A stretch of DNA of 6,536 bases from positions 1 to 6,536 of the forward strand of contig JAFSBP010000369.1 in the NCBI GenBank assembly GCA_017437205.1. The letters are read 5' to 3'. This DNA is from Lachnospiraceae bacterium (GTDB taxonomy: Bacteria; Bacillota; Clostridia; Lachnospirales; Lachnospiraceae). Position 1 is the stretch's first letter. Each line of letters opens with the position of its first letter. The translations under genes and the position numbers were made by a program. Under the pieces are notes generated by a model. That model searched no databases and was not told the origin of the DNA. It saw nothing but the letters and a program-made list of their open reading frames with translations. Below, in pieces: positions 1 to 6,324 of this stretch.

Positions 1-1
1 G

Positions 2-538
2 ATGGGATCCAATGAAAAAAGTGCTATCTTCGAGAGTGATGATGTCAGAGTGGCATTTATTGTTGCGGAAACTGACCAAGATAATGGTGTGTCCGTTGAA
101 CAAATGGAGGATAGGAACAGCTATATTTGTCGTGCTATCAAGGAGATTTGTGCTGCAAAAGCACAAAATGATTTTGTGATTGTGAGTTATCCATGTGGTA
201 CGACGATGGAGATATATCAACCTGCCCGGATTCGCCAAATTTGTCGGACAATGGTAAAGAGCGGTGCAGACGTGGTTTTGTGCCGCATAGGTGGAGGAAT
301 CGGCAGCTATGAATTGTATCGAAGTGCAAATATATTGTACGGATATGATGGACAGAAATCCAAGAAAGATTTGGGAAAAGAAGAGACGGGAGTGATTGTT
401 CATCTCGATATTTCTGATGTAATTGAACTTCAGTTTGTTCCAGTGAGAGTTACAGAAAGTCAGATCGTACCTGTAAAGGGAAAAGAACGGCAGAAATGTC
501 TGGAACAGTTAGTGGCAAACAGTGAGAAAATGAAATGA
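2..538 (+). CDS. CapA-family (PGA_cap-like) protein, C-terminal part, 5'-truncated; probable non-catalytic variant
   Basis: The reading frame is open to the left window edge. The ATG at position 2 has no visible ribosome binding site, so the true start probably lies upstream and only about 178 C-terminal residues are seen. The pattern matches the C-terminal half of CapA-type proteins (calcineurin-like phosphoesterase fold, poly-gamma-glutamate/capsule family). A strand 'DFVIVSY' (about 57-63) is followed by G66, then 'KSGADVVL' (86-93), then 'ANILYGYDG' (109-117), where the family usually has a 'YSLGNF'-like strand, then a closing beta segment (130-150). The family normally has a His-Trp-Gly after the first strand and a Gly-His-His-Pro-His after GADVV. 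Here these read 'PCG' (64-66) and 'CRIGGG' (94-99), so the metal-binding histidines appear to be gone. The N-terminal metal motifs are outside the window. It ends 34 nt before the next start, so the two genes are probably co-transcribed. The family call is from pattern recognition; substrate and role are unknown. Confidence 0.62.
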   Translation: MGSNEKSAIFESDDVRVAFIVAETDQDNGVSVEQMEDRNSYICRAIKEICAAKAQNDFVIVSYPCGTTMEIYQPARIRQICRTMVKSGADVVLCRIGGGIGSYELYRSANILYGYDGQKSKKDLGKEETGVIVHLDISDVIELQFVPVRVTESQIVPVKGKERQKCLEQLVANSEKMK

Positions 539-552
539 GTTGGACGTTGAAA

Positions 553-558
553 GGGGAG
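553..558 (+). promoter_or_regulatory. Ribosome binding site of the YitT-family gene
   Basis: GGGGAG lies 14 nt before the ATG at 573. The spacing is longer than usual, but this is the only purine-rich site nearby. An in-frame TTG at 540 would lie upstream of this site and would add 11 polar residues with no family resemblance, so the ATG at 573 is preferred. Confidence 0.55.
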
Positions 559-572
559 AAAGCATTTATATT

Positions 573-1424
573 ATGAAACACGAGAGTATAAGTATTATAA
601 AACGCTACGCGCTAATTATCATAGGTGTCATTTTGACGGCGTTGGGCATCAGTATTTTTTATACGCCGAATAAAATTGTCAACGGAGGCGTTTCCGGTCT
701 TTCTACCGTTTTATATCATGCGATAGGGATACAGCCGGGAGTTTCATTCGCAGTGATTAATATTGTGCTATTATTGCTGGCGTTGAAGTTTTTAGGGTTT
801 CAATTTGTGAAAGATACCATTTTGGGGGCAGCACTGATATCTTTGTTTGTTCAGCTATTTACCTATTTGCCACCAATGACATCTGATCCGATGTTGGCAG
901 CAATTTTCGGCGCGGTTATGTACGGTTTTGGTATTGGGCTTACCCTCACTCAAGGTGCGTCGACAGGAGGGACAGATATCTTAGGCAGGCTGGTACAGTG
1001 TATATTTCCCTATGTGAAAATCGGAAGTCTTTTAATGATTGTAGATATAATCGTCATTGTTATCTCGCTGGTCGTTTTTAGGACAGTTGATTTGGCTTTG
1101 TATGGAATCGTTTCATTGTTCCTGTCATCATTTTCTATCAACTGGCTGATTAGCAAGTTGAATGTGTCCAAACTGGCGTTTGTGGTATCGGATAAGGGCA
1201 TCGAAATTTCTAAATTTCTCGTTTCGCATTCGTCCAGAGGCGTGACCATTTTAGATTCGATGGGGGCCTATACCATGAAAGGAAACAAAGTGTTGATGTG
1301 CGCATTAAAGGAAAGTGAGATTACTTATTTTCAAAAATCAATTCTTGAATTAGATGATAATGCGTTTATCATTTTTTCTGAGTCTCAACAAATTATCGGA
1401 AATGGATTCAGAGTATATAAATAA
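573..1424 (+). CDS. YitT-family membrane protein (DUF161 repeats plus C-terminal DUF2179)
   Basis: This 283-residue protein has the usual length of the YitT family. After a short basic N-terminus (KHESISIIKR) there are about five to six hydrophobic segments, at roughly 12-30, 58-78, 81-100, 107-128, 148-169 and 173-193. The first loop carries the family signature 'PNKIVNGGVSGLS' (32-44), and a related one, 'GASTGGTDI' (128-136), sits after the fourth segment, consistent with duplicated membrane units. The soluble C-terminal domain (about 200-283) has the DUF2179 pattern, including 'SRGVTILDSMGAY' (221-233) and 'IGNGF' (275-279). Family members are widespread in Firmicutes, often in several copies, and their transported substrate is not established. 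The gene follows the CapA-like gene closely and ends before a hairpin terminator, so it is probably the last gene of its transcript. The start is the ATG rather than the in-frame TTG at 540. Confidence 0.9.
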   Translation: MKHESISIIKRYALIIIGVILTALGISIFYTPNKIVNGGVSGLSTVLYHAIGIQPGVSFAVINIVLLLLALKFLGFQFVKDTILGAALISLFVQLFTYLPPMTSDPMLAAIFGAVMYGFGIGLTLTQGASTGGTDILGRLVQCIFPYVKIGSLLMIVDIIVIVISLVVFRTVDLALYGIVSLFLSSFSINWLISKLNVSKLAFVVSDKGIEISKFLVSHSSRGVTILDSMGAYTMKGNKVLMCALKESEITYFQKSILELDDNAFIIFSESQQIIGNGFRVYK

Positions 1425-1452
1425 GCTGGCGGTTAATAAAAGGCGGTTCTTC

Positions 1453-1483
1453 CCCCATTTTCCTATGGAAAGTGGGGAGTTTT
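1453..1483 (+). terminator. Rho-independent terminator between convergent genes
   Basis: An 11-bp stem, CCCCATTTTCC (1453-1463) with GGAAAGTGGGG (1467-1477), contains one T-G pair and a 3-nt loop (TAT). Four T residues (1480-1483) follow two bases after the stem on the + strand. It ends the YitT-gene transcript. The leftward MBL gene stops at 1488, so the same hairpin may also end that transcript, although the matching T-run on the - strand (complement of 1437-1441) lies about 11 nt past the stem. Confidence 0.75.
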
Positions 1484-1487
1484 GCTG

Positions 1488-2291
1488 TTAGAGACAAATT
1501 ATTTCCCCATCCTCCGGCACATAAATCTCCCCATGATAAAATTCCTTCCCCTCAGCCGTATACGCTTCCTTTCTCGTGGTGATGGTCTTATCCTCCGTAT
1601 GCCACAGAAGAAGATGAGGGACTTGGGTTTCCTCCGCCAGAAGGGCGGCGTCCTTTACCGTACTGTGGTGTTTTTCATAGGGCTTGAAGCGTTCGCGGTC
1701 ATCGTAGAGACAGAAGGCTTCCGTGAGCAGCCAGTCGGCTCCGTTTAGGAGAGAAAAACGTTCCCTGTTGATGGGCTCGTCCCCGGCGAATACTACCTTT
1801 CTGCCATCGTTTAGCAGGAAGACGAAGCCGAATTGCTTTGCCTTGGTGGAAAGAATATCGAAGAAACATACATCGTGTCCGAGAATGCTTTTGTGACAGC
1901 CGTCGGTAACTTCGTCAAAGACGATACGGTCGTCGAACAGATTGCAGAATTTCTTCTGGATCGTCAGGCGGCAGAGTGTTTTTATGGTGTCGATCAGTTC
2001 CTTGTGGCAGTAAATGGTCAACTGGCCGTCATACTTTCCTTTCAGCATCTCGGTGGCGATCATCCGCACCATCCAAACCATGCCGAGGATATGATCATTG
2101 TGCTCGTGGGTGACGAAGATGTGGTGAATGCGATTTAAGGGAACCTGCATATCCTCCAAGATGCGCAATATACCGTTTCCGCCTCCTGCGTCTACCATAA
2201 AAAAGTTATCGTCATCGTTGATCGCGAAGCAGGTGTTATAACAGTGGGTAACGGCGGCATTGCCGGTACCGAATACATATAATTTTTCCAT
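1488..2291 (-). CDS. RNase Z-like metallo-beta-lactamase-fold hydrolase
   Basis: This is a 267-residue MBL-fold protein of the RNase Z/arylsulfatase-like group. The N-terminal strand 'LYVFGTGNA' (4-12) and 'FFMVDAGGG' (30-38) are followed by the metal motif 'THEHNDH' (61-67: H62, H64, D66, H67). A later 'FAGDEP' (168-173) gives bridging Asp D171. 'LLTEAF' (188-193), then 'HHST' (208-211), then 'LLLWHTED' (227-234, H231) resemble the HEAT-HST elements and last metal His of RNase Z. Canonical RNase Z has another metal His just before its Gly-Tyr strand; here the stretch 'DILSTKAKQFGF' (145-156) has none. The protein is shorter than bacterial RNase Z (about 305 residues) and no tRNA-binding arm is obvious, so tRNA 3' processing is not assured. 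The substrate is unknown. The start is supported by GGAGG (complement of 2297-2301) 5 nt upstream. The gene is divergent from the DUF3810-typA operon and convergent with the YitT gene. Confidence 0.88.
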   Translation of the reverse strand: MEKLYVFGTGNAAVTHCYNTCFAINDDDNFFMVDAGGGNGILRILEDMQVPLNRIHHIFVTHEHNDHILGMVWMVRMIATEMLKGKYDGQLTIYCHKELIDTIKTLCRLTIQKKFCNLFDDRIVFDEVTDGCHKSILGHDVCFFDILSTKAKQFGFVFLLNDGRKVVFAGDEPINRERFSLLNGADWLLTEAFCLYDDRERFKPYEKHHSTVKDAALLAEETQVPHLLLWHTEDKTITTRKEAYTAEGKEFYHGEIYVPEDGEIICL

Positions 2292-2336
2292 ACTATCCTC
2301 CGGGGGAAGACTTTCTCATGTTTTGTGGGGCTCAAA

Positions 2337-2371
2337 GTCATACATTTTCATGTAAACATGAAACGTATGAC
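2337..2371. repeat. 35-bp imperfect palindrome, candidate operator or hairpin
   Basis: The outer arms GTCATAC (2337-2343) and GTATGAC (2365-2371) are exact inverted repeats. Inside them TTTCATGT (2346-2353) and ACATGAAA (2356-2363) form a second exact pair around AA. The arms are separated by a 2-nt/1-nt interior mismatch. The structure lies between divergent genes, 46 nt upstream of the MBL start on one side and about 57 nt upstream of the predicted -35 box on the other. It lacks a following T-run on either strand, so it is more like a binding site or an mRNA leader structure than a terminator. The regulator was not identified. Confidence 0.6.
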
Positions 2372-2378
2372 GTTTACA
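2351..2378. repeat. Second inverted repeat overlapping the first (TGTAAAC...GTTTACA)
   Basis: TGTAAAC (2351-2357) and GTTTACA (2372-2378) are exact inverted repeats around a 14-nt centre. That centre holds part of a third, smaller palindrome, AAACGT-ATG-ACGTTT (2361-2375). The two 14-nt halves of the 28-bp site agree at 11 positions. This overlaps the right arm of the 2337-2371 palindrome, so the two structures could not both form in one strand at the same time. Confidence 0.5.
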
Positions 2379-2427
2379 CTCTGGTATCAGTTTAACAGAA
2401 AGTTTTTCATTCTGCAACAAATACCTG

Positions 2428-2456
2428 TTGTCAAAATGGAGAAGACTTGGTAAACT
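2428..2456 (+). promoter_or_regulatory. Predicted sigma-A-type promoter of the DUF3810-typA-HAD operon
   Basis: The -35 box TTGTCA (2428-2433) matches the consensus at 5 of 6 positions. It is followed by a 17-nt spacer and a -10 box TAAACT (2451-2456; 4 of 6). Transcription would begin near 2463, giving a leader of about 50 nt. A small inverted repeat, CAACA (2415-2419) with TGTTG (2426-2430), touches the -35 box. Confidence 0.5.
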
Positions 2457-2514
2457 ATACGTGGTTATGTTGTGGGGCTTGATTTTGTGAACAGGCAAGG
2501 GAGGTACATAAGAA

Positions 2515-3609
2515 ATGAAAGAGAAGAGAATTATCCGTTGGCTTTGGGTGTTGATCCCATTGCTTATCACTTTCGTGTTTCAGCTTCTTGCGAGAAAAGT
2601 CGGAGGCTTTGGTACGTGGTATATTCTGAACATTTATCCCATCTTTGTGAATACATTGGGGCGTGTCGCATCGATCCTGCCGATTTCCGTAGGCGAGATG
2701 GGACTGTATGCGCTGATCATCGGCTTTGTTGTCTATACGGTGAGTTCCGTTGTGAGAGTGAGCAGAAAGAAAGTGCGTGTACTGAAGCAGCTGGTAAACT
2801 GGTTGTATTGCGTGATGACTTCTGTTTCGCTCATTTTGATGGTTTATACGATGACCTGTGGAATCAATTATTACGCCCAGTCATTCTCCACGACGCAGGG
2901 GCTTTCTATTCAGAAATCATCGAAGGAGGAGCTGATCGCCCTTACGCGCTTTTTGGCAGATCAGGTGAACGAGGCGTCGAAGGAGATGGTTCTTGACGGG
3001 GACGGATGTACGGTGATTACCGCGAATGTGCAAAAGGAAGCGGTGAAGGCGATGAAGGCGGCATCGGAGAATTATTCCGTGCTTAGAGGATATTATCCGC
3101 AGCCGAAACCGGTACTGATCTCCAGATTTCTCTCTGTGCAGCAGGTCAGCGGAATCTACTCGCCCTTTACGGTGGAGGCAAACTATAACCGGGAGATGGT
3201 GGATTACAATATTCCCTTTACCGCCTGCCATGAGTTGTCTCATTTGAAGGGATTCATGCGGGAGGACGAGGCGAATTTTATTGCCTATTTGGCGTGTGCT
3301 GCGTCGGACTGCGCCGAGTTTAACTATAGTGGGGCATTGACTGCGTATATCTATGCGGGAAACTCCTTGTACAGTGCAGACAAGGACGCATACTGGGAGA
3401 TTCGCGATTCGCTGTGTGACATGGCGAAGAAGGATCTGTCGGCAAATAATGCATTTTGGGATCGCTTTGAGACAAAAATCGCGGAGGTGCAGACGCAGGT
3501 AAACAATGCGTACCTTCAGGGGAATGGTCAGACCGACGGCGTAAAGAGTTACGGACGTATGGTCGATCTGCTGCTTGCGATGATGCGCGAGGCGGCACCG
3601 GCAAAATAA
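2515..3609 (+). CDS. DUF3810-family predicted membrane zinc metallopeptidase
   Basis: This is a 364-residue protein. Its N-terminal third is membrane-embedded, with hydrophobic segments at about 8-26, 61-81 and 95-116, and a basic stretch 'RVSRKKVRVLKQ' (81-92) between the second and third. The remainder is a soluble domain with the zinc-protease motif 'CHELSHLKGFMREDEANF' (238-255). H239 and H243 are the expected zinc ligands, E240 the catalytic base, and E250 or E252 a plausible third ligand. A 'YSGALTAYIYAGNSLY' stretch after it is also typical of the DUF3810 family. Its orientation and substrate are unknown and I know of no experimentally established activity for the family. The start is supported by AAGGGAGG (2497-2504), 10 nt before the ATG. 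It is the first gene of the operon, 33 nt before typA with no terminator between. An HExxH motif in a membrane protein suggests cleavage of membrane or envelope substrates, but that is inference. Confidence 0.87.
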   Translation: MKEKRIIRWLWVLIPLLITFVFQLLARKVGGFGTWYILNIYPIFVNTLGRVASILPISVGEMGLYALIIGFVVYTVSSVVRVSRKKVRVLKQLVNWLYCVMTSVSLILMVYTMTCGINYYAQSFSTTQGLSIQKSSKEELIALTRFLADQVNEASKEMVLDGDGCTVITANVQKEAVKAMKAASENYSVLRGYYPQPKPVLISRFLSVQQVSGIYSPFTVEANYNREMVDYNIPFTACHELSHLKGFMREDEANFIAYLACAASDCAEFNYSGALTAYIYAGNSLYSADKDAYWEIRDSLCDMAKKDLSANNAFWDRFETKIAEVQTQVNNAYLQGNGQTDGVKSYGRMVDLLLAMMREAAPAK

Positions 3610-3642
3610 ATATGACATAAAAGAGACTAGGAAGTGTGACAG

Positions 3643-5475
3643 ATGAAGACGAGAAGAGAAGATATCAGAAATATTGCGATCATTGCCCATGTTGATCATG
3701 GAAAGACCACGTTGGTGGACGAGCTGTTAAAGCAGAGCGGTGTGTTCAGAGAGAATCAGGCGGTGGTGGAGCGTGTTATGGACTCAAATGATATTGAGCG
3801 TGAGCGTGGAATCACGATTTTAGCGAAAAACACTGCGGTAACATATAAAAACACAAAGATTAATATTATTGATACACCAGGCCATGCGGACTTCGGCGGC
3901 GAGGTGGAGCGTGTCCTTAAGATGGTAAACGGTGTTATTCTGGTGGTGGATGCATTTGAAGGTGCGATGCCGCAGACCAGATTTGTCCTTCAAAAGGCAC
4001 TGGAGCTGGAGCTTCCTGTGATCGTCTGCGTGAATAAGATGGACCGCCCCGAGGCCAGATGGGAGGAAGTGGTCGATGAAGTGCTGGAGCTTTTGATCGA
4101 TCTGGACGCAAATGACGAGCAGTTGGACTGCCCCATCGTCTATGCGTCTGCGAGAGACGGTTATGCGGTGACCAATCTCAACGATGATCCGAAGAGCATG
4201 GAGCCTTTATTTGAGACGATAGTGAACTATATTCCTGCGCCGGAGGGAGATCCGGAGGCGGATACACAGGTCCTTATCAGTACCATTGATTACAATGAGT
4301 ATGTCGGACGCATCGGCGTCGGTAAGATCGATAACGGATCACTGAAAGTAAATCAGGAAGTGGTCATGTTGAATGCCCATGAGCCTGACAAGTATAAGAA
4401 AGTAAAAATCAGTAAGCTCTACGAGTTTGACGGTTTGAATAAGGTGGAGGTGCGCGAGGCGTCCATGGGAGCCATCGTAGCGATCTCCGGTATTGCGGAC
4501 ATTCACATCGGTGATACCTTGTGTTCGCCGGAAAATCCCGTGGCAATTCCCTTCCAGAAGATTTCGGAGCCGACTATTGCCATGCATTTTCTGGTCAATG
4601 ACAGTCCGCTGGCAGGTCTGGAGGGAAAATATGTGACTTCCCGTCATCTGCGTGACCGGCTGTTTCGCGAACTGAACACGGATGTCAGCCTCCGTGTGGA
4701 GGAGACGGAGAACGCGGATCAGTTTAAGGTTTCCGGTCGCGGAGAGCTTCATCTGTCCGTTCTGATTGAGAATATGCGCCGTGAGGGCTATGAGTTTGCG
4801 GTGAGCAAGGCAGAGGTGCTGTACAAGCACGATGCCAATGGCAAGCTCCTGGAACCTATGGAAAAGGCTTATGTGGATGTGAACGAAGAGTTTTCCGGCA
4901 CCGTGATTCAGAAACTTAGCCAGAGAAAGGGAGAACTTTTGAATATGACTGCCGGAAACGGCGGAAACACCCGTCTGGAGTTTACCATTCCCTCCCGCGG
5001 TCTGATCGGATACCGGGATGAGTTTTTGACTGACACGAAGGGTACAGGTGTGATCAACCAGATCTTTGACGGCTACGGTCCGTTCAAAGGGGAGATTCAG
5101 TACAGAAAGAACGGTTCTCTGATTGCCTTTGAGGACGGTGAGAGTATTACCTACGGTCTGTTCAATGCACAGGAGAGAGGAAATCTGTTTATCGGCGCGG
5201 GCGAGCGCGTGTATGCCGGCATGGTGGTCGGGGAGAATGCGAAGACCGACGATATCGAGGTTAACGTCTGCAAAAGAAAGCAGCTTACAAATACCCGTGC
5301 ATCCGGTTCTGATGATGCCCTTCGTCTGGTGCCGCCGAAACAGCTGACCCTTGAGCAATGTCTGGAGTTCATTGACACCGATGAGCTTTTGGAGGTTACA
5401 CCGAAGCATCTGCGCATTCGTAAAAAGATATTGGATTCTAAGCTGAGAAAACGCTCTGAGTTCCAGAAAGGTTGA
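3643..5475 (+). CDS. typA: Translational GTPase TypA/BipA
   Basis: This is a full-length 610-residue member of the EF-G/LepA superfamily that binds the ribosome. In other bacteria it is linked to growth at low temperature, stress responses and ribosome assembly. All GTPase motifs are present: G1 'AHVDHGKTT' (15-23), G2 'RGIT' (55-58), G3 'DTPGH' (77-81), G4 'NKMD' (131-134) and G5 'SA' (169-170). Domain II follows (about 205-300), then an EF-G-like domain with 'SGRGELHL' (364-371). The TypA-specific C-terminal region has 'SRGLIGYRDEFLTDTKGTG' (451-469) and 'KQLTNTRASGSDDAL' (546-560). No motif is lost or shifted. AGGAAG (3629-3634) lies 8 nt before the ATG. It is the middle gene of the three-gene transcript; its stop codon overlaps the ribosome binding site of the HAD gene. 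Confidence 0.98.
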   Translation: MKTRREDIRNIAIIAHVDHGKTTLVDELLKQSGVFRENQAVVERVMDSNDIERERGITILAKNTAVTYKNTKINIIDTPGHADFGGEVERVLKMVNGVILVVDAFEGAMPQTRFVLQKALELELPVIVCVNKMDRPEARWEEVVDEVLELLIDLDANDEQLDCPIVYASARDGYAVTNLNDDPKSMEPLFETIVNYIPAPEGDPEADTQVLISTIDYNEYVGRIGVGKIDNGSLKVNQEVVMLNAHEPDKYKKVKISKLYEFDGLNKVEVREASMGAIVAISGIADIHIGDTLCSPENPVAIPFQKISEPTIAMHFLVNDSPLAGLEGKYVTSRHLRDRLFRELNTDVSLRVEETENADQFKVSGRGELHLSVLIENMRREGYEFAVSKAEVLYKHDANGKLLEPMEKAYVDVNEEFSGTVIQKLSQRKGELLNMTAGNGGNTRLEFTIPSRGLIGYRDEFLTDTKGTGVINQIFDGYGPFKGEIQYRKNGSLIAFEDGESITYGLFNAQERGNLFIGAGERVYAGMVVGENAKTDDIEVNVCKRKQLTNTRASGSDDALRLVPPKQLTLEQCLEFIDTDELLEVTPKHLRIRKKILDSKLRKRSEFQKG

Positions 5476-5480
5476 GGAGA
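5474..5480 (+). promoter_or_regulatory. Ribosome binding site of the HAD gene, overlapping the typA stop codon
   Basis: GAGGAGA (5474-5480) includes the last two bases of the typA TGA (5473-5475) and lies 6 nt before the ATG at 5487. A ribosome terminating on typA would uncover or occupy this site, suggesting translational coupling. It also supports the ATG at 5487 over the in-frame TTG at 5472, which lies upstream of the site. Confidence 0.7.
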
Positions 5481-5486
5481 ATTTAC

Positions 5487-6299
5487 ATGAACGAGAAAGT
5501 AAAAGCATTGGAAAAAATCAAACTGTTTGTCCTGGACATGGACGGAACCTTTTATTTTGATGACGAGATCATCGAGGGTTCTCTGGATTTCCTTGAGGCG
5601 GTGAAAGAGAGCGGAAGAGATTACATTTTCTTCACCAATAACTCATCCAAATCCCCCAGCATTTATATTAAGCGCCTGGCAGGCATGAACTGCTTCATCG
5701 AGAGAAATCAGATCATGACCTCAGGCGATGTGACCATCAAATATTTGCAGACCAATTATGCAGATAAGACCGTATATTTGGTGGGAACTCCCGCGCTGGA
5801 GGAGACCTTTATCGAGGCCGGAATCAAGCTGACGAAGGACATGCCCGACATCGTTGTGGTTGGCTTCGATATGACACTGACCTATGAGAAGCTGGAGCGC
5901 GCATGTACGTATATCCGCAACGGTGCAATGTTCCTTGCCACTCATCTGGACATCAACTGTCCCACAAAGGAAGGGTTTATCCCTGACTGCGGCGCGTTCT
6001 GTGCAGCAATCACGCTGTCCACCGGAGTGCAGCCCAGATACCTTGGAAAGCCCTTCAAGGAGACGGTTGATATGGTACTTGCTTCCACCGGATATGCGAG
6101 AGAAGAAATCGCGTTCGTCGGAGACAGACTGTACACCGACGTGGCAACCGGTGTGAAGAATGGCGCCAACGGTTTCCTGGTGCTGACCGGCGAGACACAT
6201 CTGGAGGATGTGGAGACGTCCGAGGTAAAGCCCGATGTGATTTACGATTCGTTGTATGAGATTGGATGCTGCATCAGGGAGTTGGAAGGGAAGAAATAA
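5487..6299 (+). CDS. HAD-superfamily subfamily IIA hydrolase (NagD/p-nitrophenylphosphatase-like)
   Basis: This is a 270-residue cytoplasmic phosphatase-type protein with a complete HAD core. Motif I is 'VLDMDGTFY' (15-23; nucleophile D17, acid/base D19). Motif II is 'FFTNNSSKS' (48-56; S53 or the neighbouring N/S). The motif III Lys lies in 'LGKPFKE' (186-192; K188). Motif IV is 'FVGDRLYTD' (210-218; D213 and D218). The type C2 cap lies between motifs II and III (about 75-180), which places it in subfamily IIA with NagD, AraL and the p-nitrophenyl/phosphoglycolate phosphatases. Members remove phosphate from small sugar or nucleotide phosphates with broad specificity, so the substrate cannot be read from sequence. 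A role in clearing damaged or toxic metabolites is possible but inferred. It is the last gene of the operon and is followed by hairpins. Confidence 0.93.
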   Translation: MNEKVKALEKIKLFVLDMDGTFYFDDEIIEGSLDFLEAVKESGRDYIFFTNNSSKSPSIYIKRLAGMNCFIERNQIMTSGDVTIKYLQTNYADKTVYLVGTPALEETFIEAGIKLTKDMPDIVVVGFDMTLTYEKLERACTYIRNGAMFLATHLDINCPTKEGFIPDCGAFCAAITLSTGVQPRYLGKPFKETVDMVLASTGYAREEIAFVGDRLYTDVATGVKNGANGFLVLTGETHLEDVETSEVKPDVIYDSLYEIGCCIRELEGKK

Positions 6300-6319
6300 G
6301 AAAGGACGGAACCTTTTTT
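6298..6319 (+). terminator. Weak terminator-like hairpin directly after the HAD stop codon
   Basis: AAAGG (6301-6305) pairs with CCTTT (6312-6316) around a 6-nt loop, and a run of six T residues spans 6314-6319. The stem can extend by weak A-T pairs into the end of the stop codon. It is short and AT-rich, so it may be only partly effective, but it has the T-run that the stronger hairpin downstream lacks. Confidence 0.4.
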
Positions 6320-6324
6320 AAGAG

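Larger units (their letters stand above)
2323..2479. repeat. Pair of 10-bp direct repeats TTGTGGGGCT in the divergent intergenic region
   Basis: TTGTGGGGCT occurs at 2323-2332 and again at 2470-2479. Both copies are preceded by ATG and T residues (ATGTTTTGTGGGGCT against ATGTTGTGGGGCT). They flank the palindromes and the promoter. They could be paired protein-binding sites or chance; no target-site duplication of a known element is evident. Confidence 0.4.

Noticed and set aside
1428..1448. Two GGCGGTT copies just after the YitT stop
   Set aside because: Seven-base direct repeats this close occur readily by chance, and no other element boundary is visible.
1482..1748. A + strand frame inside the MBL gene
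   Set aside because: It is antisense to the conserved MBL protein and its product has no family resemblance.
2360..2373. Possible CcpA cre site within TGAAACGTATGAC
   Set aside because: The central CG is out of register with the cre consensus by one base, so the resemblance is partial only.
2429..2434. Perfect TTGACA on the - strand as a -35 box for the MBL gene
   Set aside because: No reasonable -10 box follows at 16-18 nt on that strand. The match arises because the + strand TTGTCAA is nearly self-complementary.
2472..2996. A + strand frame overlapping the DUF3810 gene in another frame
   Set aside because: It competes with a well-supported membrane peptidase frame that has a good ribosome binding site; the alternative product is Arg/Cys-rich and unrecognisable.
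2917..3699. A 260-codon open frame on the - strand across the DUF3810 gene and the typA start
   Set aside because: It is rich in His, Arg, Leu and Cys, as expected for an antisense shadow, and spans two real genes without any domain signal.
4339..5508. A 389-codon open frame on the - strand opposite typA
   Set aside because: It lies wholly antisense to a fully conserved TypA reading frame, has low-complexity shadow composition, and shows no recognisable domain.
2515..6299. A new defence or mobile system formed by the peptidase, GTPase and phosphatase
   Set aside because: TypA is a conserved core translation GTPase, the HAD protein is a common housekeeping type, and there are no toxin, nuclease, integrase or phage-related features in the window.
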